Source of the DNA: JBKECP01 sp047974765
GTDB taxonomy: Bacteria > Pseudomonadota > Gammaproteobacteria > Pseudomonadales > Halieaceae
NCBI GenBank assembly: GCA_047974765.1
Contig: JBKECP010000037.1
Location: forward strand, 9,186-73,185
DNA length: 64,000 nt
Direction: 5' to 3'
How positions within the stretch are numbered: position 1 is the first letter of the stretch; each line of letters starts with the position of its first letter. Shown one piece after another: positions 35,735 to 45,371 of the stretch. Both the position numbers and the translations under genes were made by a program. Under the pieces are notes generated by a model that was given only the letters and a program-made list of their open reading frames with translations, ran no database searches and had not been told where the DNA came from.

Positions 35735-35898
35735 CCTGGCGATCAAATAGATGAATCCCTCACTATTTGATGGTCACCCCTGAAAATCAGCGGAATGTGT
35801 GAAATCCATTGACTTTCGCAGGACTCGCAGGCTTACCGTCTGCGGCGGCACATTCATGTGCCGCTTATTCATTCGGCTAAAAGCTTGCCGGAGCAATA
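35735..35898 (+). repeat. structured dispersed repeat, copy 2
   Basis: Second copy of the element at 32316-32477 in the same orientation, between the XRE gene and the 3' end of the acetoacetyl-CoA synthetase gene. It retains the ATCAAATAG/CTATTTGAT hairpin with a three-base larger loop, a GCGGCACAT/ATGTGCCGC hairpin and the CGGC/GCCG arm. Several differences from copy 1 fall in loops or keep pairing (for example a G-T pair in the CAGGC arm). A six-base CAACTA lies at both ends (35725 and 35900), possibly an insertion duplication. Confidence 0.78.
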
Positions 35899-35902
35899 AC
35901 AA

Positions 35903-37864
35903 CTAATTCTGTAACTGCGGCAAATTACGATACAACGCCAGCGCAGCCGGATTTGCCAGTGCATCTATATTTTTAACCGGTTGATCATGTACGACATTGC
36001 GCACTGCCAACTCCACAATTTTGCCACTAATGGTGCGGGGTATATCTGCCACTTGCACAATTTTCGCCGGCACATGCCGTGGCGTTGTATTGTCCCGGAT
36101 TACCTGGCGAATATGCGTCTGTAGTTCTTCATCCAGTATCAGCCCTTCACGCAGCACGACAAACAGCACAACCCGCACGTCATCAGCCCATTGCTGGCCA
36201 ATAACAATACTCTCCAGTACGGCTTCCACCCGCTCCACCTGACGATAAATTTCAGCAGTCCCGATACGCACACCACCAGGATTGAGCACCGCGTCAGAAC
36301 GGCCATGAATAATAAAACCGCCGTGTCCGGTCATTTCACCGTAATCACCGTGGGCCCAGACATTATCAAAGCGATCAAAATAAGCACGGTGGAAACGCCT
36401 ACCATCATCCTGCCAGAAACCCAGCGGACAGGAAGGAAAAGCCGCACTACAAACCAGCTCGCCCTTTTCCCCTATCAATGGCTGCCCCTCTTCATTCCAG
36501 ATGGCCACCGCCATGCCCAGACCCGGCGCCTGAATTTCACCTTTATATACCGGCAGTACCGGCGTACCCGCAACAAAGCAGGACAAAATATCCGTACCGC
36601 CGGAAATTGAAGACAAGCATACATCAGCCTTGATATTGCGATAAACATAATCAAAACTTTCATGGGTTAGCGGCGAGCCGGTAGAAAGCACTGACTTAAG
36701 ACTGTTAAGGCGATGGCTTTTACGAGGCACTTTGCCAGCCTTTGCCAATGCCGCAATATACTTGGCACTGACACCAAAAATACTGATATTTTCAGCGTCG
36801 ATCATATCCAGCAGCACATTGCCATCACTGGCAAAGGGAGAGCCGTCATAAAGTACCAGCGTAGCGCCCGTAGCCAGCCCCGACACCAGCCAGTTCCACA
36901 TCATCCAGCCACATGTGGTGAAATAAAACAGAACATCCTGCTTTTTTAGGTCACACATCAATTGATGTTCTTTAAGATGCTGCAGCAATGTGCCTCCCGC
37001 ACCGTGCACAATACATTTGGGCACACCGGTAGTGCCGGAGGAGTACATGATATACAGCGGATGATCAAAGGGCAGACGAATAAAATCAATCATCTGCGCA
37101 CTGCTATCGAGCAGTTCTTTATAGTGTTTTGCACAGCTTATCGCTGTCAAATCCGGCTCTTTGGCTAATACCGGCACTACAACAACCTGCTCAACACTAC
37201 CAATGGCAGCAGTGATTGCCGCCAATCGTTCCAGTGAGTCACAACTTTTACCATTGTAGAAATAGCCATCGGCGGCAAACAGCACTTTAGGGCGAATCTG
37301 GCCAAAACGATCCAGTACACCACTGATACCAAAGTCCGGTGAACAGGACGACCACAAAGCCCCCAGACTGGTGACGGCCAGCATGGCAATGACTGTTTCA
37401 GCAATATTGGGCATAAAACCCGCCACCCGGTCACCGGGACCAACCCCCCGTTGTTTCAGCCCTGCCGCCAACCGGGCAACTTCCTGATACAAATCGGCGT
37501 AACTGATAACACGCCGAGCACCATTTTCCAGATGACTGACCAAAGCCGGGTGGTGATCCCGGCGACACAACAGATTTTCAGCAAAGTTGAGTCGTGCCTG
37601 CGGGAACCAGCGCGCACCCGGCAAACGCTCACCGTCTTCCAGCACGGTCTCACCCGGTTCACCCTGTACACCACAAAAATCCCAAACTGCCGCCCAGAAA
37701 GCCGTCGGCTGAGCCAGTGCCCAGCGATGAACAGCAAAATAGTCAGCGCCCTCAAGGGTACTCTCAGTTATTGCCAGCCTGCGAACAAAGCGACTGAAAT
37801 TGGCCTGATCAATACGTGTCTGACTGGGTTGCCACAGGGCGGACTGAGTGGACTGGCCGGGCAT
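35903..37864 (-). CDS. aacS: acetoacetate-CoA ligase
   Basis: 653 residues. ATG 37864 has AGGAGA at ideal spacing and is preferred over the upstream 37897 ATG. ANL-superfamily enzyme activating acetoacetate with ATP and CoA. Landmarks: P-loop-like YIMYSSGTTGVPKCIVHG, TTCGWMMWNWLVSGL characteristic of acetoacetyl-CoA synthetases, GDYGEMTGHGGFIIHGRSDAVLNPGGVRIGTAEIY and a C-terminal PRTISGKIVELAVRN with the catalytic lysine. It lets the cell use acetoacetate from storage polymers or ketone bodies. Confidence 0.93.
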   Translation of the reverse strand: MPGQSTQSALWQPSQTRIDQANFSRFVRRLAITESTLEGADYFAVHRWALAQPTAFWAAVWDFCGVQGEPGETVLEDGERLPGARWFPQARLNFAENLLCRRDHHPALVSHLENGARRVISYADLYQEVARLAAGLKQRGVGPGDRVAGFMPNIAETVIAMLAVTSLGALWSSCSPDFGISGVLDRFGQIRPKVLFAADGYFYNGKSCDSLERLAAITAAIGSVEQVVVVPVLAKEPDLTAISCAKHYKELLDSSAQMIDFIRLPFDHPLYIMYSSGTTGVPKCIVHGAGGTLLQHLKEHQLMCDLKKQDVLFYFTTCGWMMWNWLVSGLATGATLVLYDGSPFASDGNVLLDMIDAENISIFGVSAKYIAALAKAGKVPRKSHRLNSLKSVLSTGSPLTHESFDYVYRNIKADVCLSSISGGTDILSCFVAGTPVLPVYKGEIQAPGLGMAVAIWNEEGQPLIGEKGELVCSAAFPSCPLGFWQDDGRRFHRAYFDRFDNVWAHGDYGEMTGHGGFIIHGRSDAVLNPGGVRIGTAEIYRQVERVEAVLESIVIGQQWADDVRVVLFVVLREGLILDEELQTHIRQVIRDNTTPRHVPAKIVQVADIPRTISGKIVELAVRNVVHDQPVKNIDALANPAALALYRNLPQLQN

Positions 37865-38054
37865 GACGCTCTCCTGATATACAGATAGTGCTGACATTAG
37901 CGTTTAAATCCCTGTATATCCAACCCGCACCTGATCAGCACAGACAATTCCGCAGCAATAAAGCGGCCTGCACACAAACTGCACACAGCATCAACACATG
38001 GCACGAAGCGCCTGCTCTGCGTAGAATGCGCTTCAAACGCTTACAGGTTGTCCC

Positions 38055-39965
38055 ATGCCCCTGCTTAAACTTGAATCCATCCAGCTCCACTTCGGCACCC
38101 ATGTCATTCTTGACAATATCAACTTCACTATCCGTCGCGGCGAACGACTAGGCCTGCTGGGCCGTAACGGCGCGGGTAAAACCACTTTGTTAAAACTGCT
38201 CGCAGGCGAGACTCAAAGTGACAGCGGCGAGCGCTGGTTGCGCCCCGGGGTTCGCCTCGCCCGCTTGCAACAAACCCTGCCCGATGCCGATACCCATTCT
38301 GTCTACGATGTTGTTGCCGGTGGCCTGCCTCAGACTGGCGAGCTGCTACAGGCTTACCATCATCTGATACAAGCGGGCGAAAGTGCCGATATGAAGGAAT
38401 TGGCCCGCATTCAACATCAGCTGGAAGCCGTTGATGGCTGGAGTTTGCAACAGCGGGTACAGAGCACTATCACTCAGCTGCAATTACCAGCTGAGGCAAA
38501 CATGGGCGAATTATCCGGCGGCTGGCGGCGGCGAGTGGCTCTGGCCCGGGCGCTGGTATCAGAGCCGGATATTCTGCTGCTGGATGAGCCCACCAACCAT
38601 CTGGATATTCCGGCCATCGAATGGCTGGAAGAGCAGCTGCGAAACTTTCGTGGCGTCCTGATACTAATCACTCACGACCGCCGCTTTCTGCAAAACGTGG
38701 TCAACAGTATTGCCGAACTTGATCGCGGCCACCTTTCGCTCTGGCATGGGGATTATCGTGGTTTTTTACAGCATCGTGAACAGGAACTGGCCGCCCGGGA
38801 GCGAGCCGAGGCACTTTTTGACAGGAAGCTGGCTCAGGAGGAAGTGTGGATACGCCAGGGCATTAAGGCACGGCGCACCCGCAACGAGGGTCGGGTACGC
38901 GCACTAAAAGCCATGCGTGAAGAACGCAGCCAGCGCCGCAGCCGTGTTGGCAAAGCCAGCTTCAGTGTTGATGATGCCAGCAGTTCCGGCAAAATCGTGG
39001 TCGAACTGGAACAAGTCAGCAAAAGTTATGGCGATAAAACCATTCTTCACAATTTTTCCACTATTGTTCAACGCGGAGACCGTATTGGCATTATTGGTCC
39101 CAACGGCGCTGGCAAATCAACCCTGGTCAAACTGCTACTGGGCAAAGAACAGCCCGACAGTGGAACCATTAAACAGGGCACCAAACTGGAAATCGCCTAC
39201 TCCGACCAACTGCGGGACCAGCTCGATCCGGAGTTGAACCTGATTGACAACGTTTGCGGCGGGCAGGAATTTATCGACATTGGCGGCAAGCGCAAACACG
39301 CCATTTCTTATCTGGGTGATTTTCTGTTCACACCTGAACGTGTGCGCACACCGGTCAAAGCGCTCTCAGGCGGCGAACAGAACCGGGCTGTTCTGGCCAA
39401 ACTGTTCAGCAAACCTGCCAACCTGCTGGTGCTTGACGAACCCACTAACGACCTTGACATAGAAACACTGGAATTACTGGAAGAAATTCTGCTCAACTTT
39501 GACGGCACAGTATTACTGGTCAGCCATGACCGCGATTTTATGGACAGTGTCGTGACCAGCTTGCTGGTACTGAGTGGCGACGCCTGTGTCAGTGAACAGG
39601 CCGGTGGCTACAGTGACTGGGAAGCGCGTGGTGGTCGCCTGCAAAGTGCTGAATTAAATACCAACAAGCCCACGCCCGCCAATAATAAGGCTGCAGCTAA
39701 AAATTCCGTGAGCCAATCCATACAAACGGCTAAAAAACGCCGCAAACTCTCCTACAAGGATCAGCGGGAGCTGGATGCACTGCCAGTGTTAATTGATGAA
39801 CTGGAAAAACGACAGGCAGAACTGGAAGCCCGCCTTGCTGAACCGGACTTCTACCAGCGTGATCACACCGTGGTTGAGTCAACACTGGCAGCGCTGAGTG
39901 ATACACAACAGGCATTGGAAGCCGCACTGGAGCGATGGATGGAACTGGAAGATGATGAAGATTAA
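38055..39965 (+). CDS. uup: ABC-F ATPase Uup
   Basis: 636-residue soluble duplicated ATPase with no membrane domains. First Walker A GRNGAGKTT, signature LSGGWRRRVALARAL, and DEPTNHLDIPAIEWLEEQL. The second half has GPNGAGKST, LSGGEQNRAVLAKLF and DEPTNDLD. The linker FDRKLAQEEVWIRQGIKARRTRNEGRVRALKAMR closely matches E. coli Uup. A C-terminal coiled-coil DNA-binding domain (about 560-636) follows. Uup acts on ribosomes and influences precise transposon excision and recombination. Confidence 0.94.
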   Translation: MPLLKLESIQLHFGTHVILDNINFTIRRGERLGLLGRNGAGKTTLLKLLAGETQSDSGERWLRPGVRLARLQQTLPDADTHSVYDVVAGGLPQTGELLQAYHHLIQAGESADMKELARIQHQLEAVDGWSLQQRVQSTITQLQLPAEANMGELSGGWRRRVALARALVSEPDILLLDEPTNHLDIPAIEWLEEQLRNFRGVLILITHDRRFLQNVVNSIAELDRGHLSLWHGDYRGFLQHREQELAARERAEALFDRKLAQEEVWIRQGIKARRTRNEGRVRALKAMREERSQRRSRVGKASFSVDDASSSGKIVVELEQVSKSYGDKTILHNFSTIVQRGDRIGIIGPNGAGKSTLVKLLLGKEQPDSGTIKQGTKLEIAYSDQLRDQLDPELNLIDNVCGGQEFIDIGGKRKHAISYLGDFLFTPERVRTPVKALSGGEQNRAVLAKLFSKPANLLVLDEPTNDLDIETLELLEEILLNFDGTVLLVSHDRDFMDSVVTSLLVLSGDACVSEQAGGYSDWEARGGRLQSAELNTNKPTPANNKAAAKNSVSQSIQTAKKRRKLSYKDQRELDALPVLIDELEKRQAELEARLAEPDFYQRDHTVVESTLAALSDTQQALEAALERWMELEDDED

Positions 39966-40012
39966 AGCTCTCTGTTCGCTCCACGATAGAGTTGCGCTCC
40001 CTCAACAGCACC

Positions 40013-41206
40013 CTAAGCTTTAAGCACTTTGGCCAGTGAGCGAACGAAATAATCCATGTTGGCAGCATTGATACCCGCTACATTGATACGCGAAGAATTC
40101 AGCATATAAACACTGTACTGAGTACGCAGGCGTTTAGCTTGCTCAATACTCAAACCAAGAAAGGAAAACATACCCTTTTCCCGTTCGATAAAACCAAAAT
40201 CCCGCCCTGTGGCTGCTTCAAGGCTGGCACGCAAGACACTGCGCAAGTTATTGATGCGCTCGCACATGGCAGCCAGCTCAGCACGCCAGTTATTGTGCAA
40301 ATCCGGGTTGGACAGAATTCGGCCTGCCAGCAGCGCTCCGTGAGCCGGTGGCATGGAGTAAATCTGCCGTGCAGCAACGGCGGCCTGGCTTTGCAGGGCC
40401 AGCGCTGATGCCTTATTGCCGGCAAGCATCAGGGTGATGCCGGTACGTTCACGATAGAGGCCCATGTTTTTTGAACAGGAGGCGGCAATCACCATTTCCG
40501 GCAAGCGTTCGGCCAGCAGGCGCAGCCCGGCGGCATCTTCGTCCAGACCAGCACCCAGCCCCTGATAGGCGATATCAATAAAAGGCAAAAAACCCTGTTG
40601 CTCGGCCATATCAGCAATTACTGCCCATTGCTCAAGATCCGGGTCTGCACCACAGGGATTGTGACAACAGCCATGTAACAACACAATATCGCCCGCACGA
40701 GCTTTCTTCAGGTCAGCCGTCATCGCGTCAAAGTCAACACGGTGGCTGGCACTTTCATAGTAGCGATACTGCTCAAATTGCAGACCCGCACTACCCAGTA
40801 ACGGAATATGTACAGGCCAGGTCGGATCAGATACCCACACTCTCGCGCCAGGTTTGGCGGCGGCAATGACTTGAGCACCTATGCGCAGTGCACCACAACC
40901 GCCCGGTGCCTGAATACTGCCGATGCGCTCATCCGCCAGCAAAGGCGATGCTTCGCCCAATACCAGCCTGCGCATTCCCTCATTAAAAGCGGTATCACCC
41001 AGTACGGACATATAGGCCTTGCTCTGCTCTTGCTCAACCAGTGCCCGCTGGGCCTGACGTACTGCATCAAATACAGGACAACGGCCTTGCTCATCCATAT
41101 AAATACCGACACTCAAATCAACCTTGTCAGGATTCTGATCAGCACGGGCTTTGGCCGCAAGGCCAAGAATAGGGTCATCGGGCAAATGGGGGAGTACATC
41201 CAGCAT
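40013..41206 (-). CDS. aromatic/aspartate aminotransferase, class I
   Basis: 397 residues with GGAG eight bases before the ATG. PLP fold type I transaminase of the AspC/TyrB group: KVDLSVGIYMDEQG, HGCCHNPCGADP, the PLP-aspartate FIDIAYQGLGAG, and the Schiff-base lysine in SCSKNMGLYRERTG. AspC-like enzymes carry ARG at the C terminus; here SSRINVAGIN retains the substrate-binding arginine. Substrate preference between aspartate and aromatic amino acids cannot be told by eye. It follows pepD by 25 bp, possibly co-transcribed. Confidence 0.88.
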   Translation of the reverse strand: MLDVLPHLPDDPILGLAAKARADQNPDKVDLSVGIYMDEQGRCPVFDAVRQAQRALVEQEQSKAYMSVLGDTAFNEGMRRLVLGEASPLLADERIGSIQAPGGCGALRIGAQVIAAAKPGARVWVSDPTWPVHIPLLGSAGLQFEQYRYYESASHRVDFDAMTADLKKARAGDIVLLHGCCHNPCGADPDLEQWAVIADMAEQQGFLPFIDIAYQGLGAGLDEDAAGLRLLAERLPEMVIAASCSKNMGLYRERTGITLMLAGNKASALALQSQAAVAARQIYSMPPAHGALLAGRILSNPDLHNNWRAELAAMCERINNLRSVLRASLEAATGRDFGFIEREKGMFSFLGLSIEQAKRLRTQYSVYMLNSSRINVAGINAANMDYFVRSLAKVLKA

Positions 41207-41231
41207 GATTGATTGCTCCAGCAGTGGTTGC

Positions 41232-42683
41232 TTACAGTTCAGCCAGCAGTGTTGTCAGAAACTGCCAAAAAGGTGCCACCGTATCAATTTTCAGGCGTTC
41301 ACCGGGCGAGTGGGCACCGCGAATAGTGGGGCCAAAAGACAACACATCCACATCCGGCTTTTTACCCTTGAGGATGCCGCATTCAAGCCCTGCATGAATA
41401 GCCTTTACTGCCGGATCAATAGTGAACAGACGCTTATGCAATGCCCGCCCGCGAGCCAGCAGAGCACTGTCAAAATCTGGCTGCCAGGAAGGATAACCGG
41501 CTTCTGCGGTCACGGTCATTCCCGCCAGATATCCCAATGATTCAACGGCGCGGCGCAAAGGCAGGGATTGGTCATCGTTAAAAAAGCGCAGACTCGACTC
41601 AATCAATAACGTTGCTTCATCCAGCCCGGTATCCAGTTCAACCCGGGCCAGATTAATACTCAAATCCACCAGATCAGCAGGTTGGGTCAGATTGTAGGAC
41701 TGGGCGCCATGAGGGAAAACCGCCAACAAAGCCAGCAGTGTTGCACTGTCATCGGCACTGATTACGGCAGCGGATTCCGCCACACTCAGCGTCGCTTTCA
41801 GTGCATGATCTGCCGGAGGAAGATAACCCAGCCAGTGACCAACAAGCCTGTCCAGTTGTTGTTGTAAAGTATCGACCTCAGCTATCGGGCAGGCAAACCA
41901 GGCATCACCTTCACGCGGAATCACATTATGTGCAATACCCGCCTGTAAACGATGCAACTGTACGCCATTGACGCCCTGTAAAAAATCCACCAGCAGTTTA
42001 ATCGCATTGCCTAACTGTTCGTGAATCTGTATGCCGGAATGGCCACCACACAAACCCTTTATATTCAGGTGAAAATGCTTCAGCCCATCACTATAGCTGC
42101 CTGCATACTGACGATGAAAAACATGCCCGGCACCGCCAGCACAACCCACATAAAGTTCATTCCAGTCTTCTGTATCCAGGTTGAGTATGCGTGTGCCGCT
42201 GAGCAGGCTGGCATCCAGCTCCACCGCTCCTCCAAGGCCTGTTTCCTCTTCCACCGTAAATAACAGCTCCAGCGGCGGGTGTGACAGGCCTGTATCACTC
42301 ATCAACGCCAAAGCCGCCGCACAGCCCAGACCATTGTCAGCGCCAAGCGTAGTTCGATCAGCTTTCAGCCAGCCGTCTTCCACCTTCAGCTGAAGAGGAT
42401 CACGACTAAAATCATGGGTTTTATCTTCAGTTTTTACCGTCACCATATCCAGATGGTTCTGAATGATAACGCTGCCCTGCTGCTCGCGCCCACAACTGCC
42501 AGGCACATAAACCACCAAATTACCCGCTTTGTCCATCTGCCAGCGACAGGCACAGGCTTCAGCCTGATCAATCACATATTGGCGCACGGCGGCCTCTTCA
42601 AAGGAGGGCCGTGGAATACGGGTGAACTGATAGAAATGTTCCCAGAGATGACTGGGTTGTTCAGGATAATTTGCAGGCTTCAT
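41232..42683 (-). CDS. pepD: aminoacyl-histidine dipeptidase (PepD-like)
   Basis: 483 residues. ATG 42683 follows GGAGGT with a four-base gap. M20-family dizinc cytosol nonspecific dipeptidase: IQNHLDMVTVK, GADNGLGCAAALALM, LLFTVEEETGLGGAVELD, and a C-terminal HAGLECGILKGKKPDVDVLSFGPTIRGAHSPGERL with the metal-binding histidines. It hydrolyses dipeptides including those with N-terminal histidine substrates. Situated between the permease and the aminotransferase on the same strand. Confidence 0.93.
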   Translation of the reverse strand: MKPANYPEQPSHLWEHFYQFTRIPRPSFEEAAVRQYVIDQAEACACRWQMDKAGNLVVYVPGSCGREQQGSVIIQNHLDMVTVKTEDKTHDFSRDPLQLKVEDGWLKADRTTLGADNGLGCAAALALMSDTGLSHPPLELLFTVEEETGLGGAVELDASLLSGTRILNLDTEDWNELYVGCAGGAGHVFHRQYAGSYSDGLKHFHLNIKGLCGGHSGIQIHEQLGNAIKLLVDFLQGVNGVQLHRLQAGIAHNVIPREGDAWFACPIAEVDTLQQQLDRLVGHWLGYLPPADHALKATLSVAESAAVISADDSATLLALLAVFPHGAQSYNLTQPADLVDLSINLARVELDTGLDEATLLIESSLRFFNDDQSLPLRRAVESLGYLAGMTVTAEAGYPSWQPDFDSALLARGRALHKRLFTIDPAVKAIHAGLECGILKGKKPDVDVLSFGPTIRGAHSPGERLKIDTVAPFWQFLTTLLAEL

Positions 42684-42746
42684 CGGCACCTCCACAAAAG
42701 AGGCGCCAATTATACCCAAGCGCTGCCAACCGGGAAATTCAAGCCA

Positions 42747-44057
42747 CTACATATAAATAAACTTGGCGAGGAAAACCAGCGCCAGAAACCAGGCGCCGTG
42801 GCTGATATCCCGGCCTCGACCACTACAAAGCTTGATCAGCACATAGGCAATAAAGCCCACGGCAATACCATTGGCAATAGAAAAACTCAGAGGAATCATC
42901 ACAATCGTAATCAGCGCGGGAATAACCTCTGTCTGATCGCCCCACTCCAGCCCCTGCATACCGGTCAGCATCAGCATGGCAACATAAACCAGCGCACCGG
43001 CGGTGGCAAAAGCCGGCACCATACCTGCCAGTGGCGCAAAGAAAATAGCCAGTAAAAACAGCAAACCAACGGTGACAGCGGTTAAACCGGTTCGCCCACC
43101 AGCGGCGACCCCTGCCGCGCTCTCAACATAACTGGTCACTGGTGCACAGCCCAAAAAAGCCCCCAGTACGCCAGAGGTGCTGTCGGCCTTCAATGCCCGA
43201 TCCATATTTTGAATATTGCCCTGTGCATCCACCAGATTGGCCCGGTTGGCCACTCCCAGCAAAGTACCGGCGGTATCAAACAGATTCACAAACAAAAAGG
43301 CAATGATGACGCTGGTCATAGCCACGTCGAGTGCGCCCATAATATCCAGTTGCATAAAGATAGGCGCCATACTGGGCGGCGTGGCTATCAATCCACTGTA
43401 ACTCACCTCGCCCAGCAACAGGCCAAGTACAGTAATTGTTAAAATACCCACAATAATAGCGCCGTGAATCTGCCGGATAGACAAAATTGCAATCAACAAA
43501 AAACCCAGGCAGGACAAGGCTGGAGCCGGCTGGGTGAGATCGCCCAGCGTCAGGAATGTTGCTTCACTTGCAACAATAATGCCGCCACTTTTGAGCCCGA
43601 TAAATCCCACAAAAAGACCGACACCTGCCCCCATTGCCACCCGCAAATCCAGTGGGATACTCTCCAGCATCCAGCGGCGAATACGGGTCACACTCATAAT
43701 CACAAACAGCACGCCTGCCAGAAAAACAGCGCCTAAAGCCACCTGCCAGCCATAACCCATATCGGCAACAACGGTGTAAGTGAAAAAAGCATTGAGTCCC
43801 ATACCCGGTGCCAGCCCCACAGGCCAGTTGGCATACAGCCCCATTAAAAAGCAGGCCAGTGCAGAGGCCAGACAAGTGGCAACAAAGCTCGCTTGGAGAT
43901 CCATACCTGCCGAAGCCATCATCTGCGGATTGACAAAGATGATGTAGGCCATAGTGACAAAAGTCGTTGCACCGGCAATCAGTTCACGGCGAAACGTACT
44001 ACCATGTTCAGCCAGTTGAAAATAACGGCCAATCAGACCCTGTTGAGACGCATCCAT
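42747..44057 (-). CDS. NCS2/AzgA-family purine permease
   Basis: 436 residues, about 12-14 transmembrane segments. The N terminus RRELIAGATTFVTMAYIIFVNPQMMASAGM and GLAPGMGLNAFFTYTVV are signatures of the adenine/guanine/hypoxanthine permeases (AzgA/GhxP type). VTSYVESAAGVAAGGRTGLTAV is the conserved NCS2 loop. Proton-driven nucleobase import across the inner membrane. It is divergent from a purine-type phosphoribosyltransferase, which would convert imported bases. Confidence 0.92.
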   Translation of the reverse strand: MDASQQGLIGRYFQLAEHGSTFRRELIAGATTFVTMAYIIFVNPQMMASAGMDLQASFVATCLASALACFLMGLYANWPVGLAPGMGLNAFFTYTVVADMGYGWQVALGAVFLAGVLFVIMSVTRIRRWMLESIPLDLRVAMGAGVGLFVGFIGLKSGGIIVASEATFLTLGDLTQPAPALSCLGFLLIAILSIRQIHGAIIVGILTITVLGLLLGEVSYSGLIATPPSMAPIFMQLDIMGALDVAMTSVIIAFLFVNLFDTAGTLLGVANRANLVDAQGNIQNMDRALKADSTSGVLGAFLGCAPVTSYVESAAGVAAGGRTGLTAVTVGLLFLLAIFFAPLAGMVPAFATAGALVYVAMLMLTGMQGLEWGDQTEVIPALITIVMIPLSFSIANGIAVGFIAYVLIKLCSGRGRDISHGAWFLALVFLAKFIYM

Positions 44058-44199
44058 AACAACCCCTGTATCACTGACCTATGCCGGGTCGATCAAAAAA
44101 CGGAAGTTTACGCAATCGTTTCCCGAGGCACCATAGAAGCAGTCACTGTGGTAACCTTGCGCGCCTGTTTTGTCATCCCAATGATTATCAAACGCCATC

Positions 44200-44784
44200 A
44201 TGCACAAACACTACATCAGCGCACAGCAGCTTCTTGAGGATTCATTTTATCTGGCCTGGCAGGTTTACGAGAGCGGATATCGACCCAATTACATTGTCGG
44301 CGTCTGGCGCGGCGGCGCGCCGGTGGGCATTGCCGTACAGGAATTGCTAGATGTGCTGGATGTCAAATCAGACCATATTGCCATTCGCACGTCCTCCTAC
44401 ACTGGCATTAACCAGCGCAGTCGCCACGTGATGGTACACGGTCTGAATTATCTGATTAAACGTCTGGAGTCAGAGGATTCACTGCTGATCGTTGACGATG
44501 TACACGACTCGGGCCACTCCATTGACCAGATCGTTAAAGATTTGCGCGAAGCCTGCAAAAAGAACTCACCCGACATTCGTATTGCCACCCCCTATTTCAA
44601 ACCAAACCAGAACAAAACGGGCCGTATCCCTGATTATTTTGTGCATCAAACCGATGACTGGCTGGTATTTCCCCACGAGCTGGACGGCTTGTCTGTAACA
44701 GAAATTCGCAATAACAAGCCTGAGCTGGCAGGCCTGATGGATAAAATTGCAGAGGTTATCGAAACCAGAACCACCACCGTTTAA
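44200..44784 (+). CDS. purine-type phosphoribosyltransferase
   Basis: 194 residues. The PRPP-binding loop is LLIVDDVHDSGHS (95-107) and an N-terminal VGVWRGGAPVG PPi loop is present. The pattern fits hypoxanthine/xanthine phosphoribosyltransferases that make IMP/XMP/GMP from bases, but archaeal-type and xanthine-type members look alike, so exact base use is open. Divergent from a purine permease. Its stop codon overlaps the convergent cupin gene. Confidence 0.87.
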   Translation: MHKHYISAQQLLEDSFYLAWQVYESGYRPNYIVGVWRGGAPVGIAVQELLDVLDVKSDHIAIRTSSYTGINQRSRHVMVHGLNYLIKRLESEDSLLIVDDVHDSGHSIDQIVKDLREACKKNSPDIRIATPYFKPNQNKTGRIPDYFVHQTDDWLVFPHELDGLSVTEIRNNKPELAGLMDKIAEVIETRTTTV

Positions 44785-45371
44785 TCCTGCCGGGTATAGG
44801 CTCTGATTAATGCGGCATGCTCGGGAAATTCGGCCAGTAGATCACTGCACTTACCCAGACTCATATCTGCATACTCAAAACCTGGCGCTACCGCCTCGGA
44901 AATCAGCCCGTACTCACCCGCAGGCAGATGCGAAGCCTTCCAGACACCACCTCGCACGATCAGTTGCAGCTGCTGTCCAGCCGCCAGATCCGGGCCAAGC
45001 ACTGCCGTTTCCAGATGCCCATCCGGATAAATCATGTAGTAATTTACCGGCGCTCCCAAGTGCCAAAAATGCAGAATATCTGACTGATTGCGATGCCAAT
45101 GCCCCGTGGGAGCATCTTTGGTCAGCAGATAATGGATGGATGTCATCGTGTAGCGCTCACCCTCAACCGTATTGACTTTGGGACGATGGTCAGCCTGAAA
45201 AGTACGCCGAAAATAACCACCCTCAACATGCGATTCCAGCTGTAGCGATGCAATCACCGTATTGACATCGGGTGTCATCAGCGGCCCTTGTTCACCGGCA
45301 AGTGCCATTTGCACACCAGTAAGGGCTAGAGCCGTCCCCCATGTGCCGAGGCGCCATATAACTGTTTTCAT
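44781..45371 (-). CDS. secreted DUF985-type cupin
   Basis: 196 residues with a signal peptide (MKTVIWRLGTWGTALALTGVQMALA). The mature part is a cupin: EGGYFRRTFQADHRP, TSIHYLLTKDAPTGHWHRNQSDILHFWHLG and GGVWKASHLPAGEYGLISEAVAPGFEYADM, diagnostic for the DUF985 family. Family members bind small molecules, but no reaction is established. A signal peptide is unusual in this family. Its ATG overlaps the stop of the upstream amidohydrolase, so the two are coupled. Confidence 0.85.
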   Translation of the reverse strand: MKTVIWRLGTWGTALALTGVQMALAGEQGPLMTPDVNTVIASLQLESHVEGGYFRRTFQADHRPKVNTVEGERYTMTSIHYLLTKDAPTGHWHRNQSDILHFWHLGAPVNYYMIYPDGHLETAVLGPDLAAGQQLQLIVRGGVWKASHLPAGEYGLISEAVAPGFEYADMSLGKCSDLLAEFPEHAALIRAYTRQD

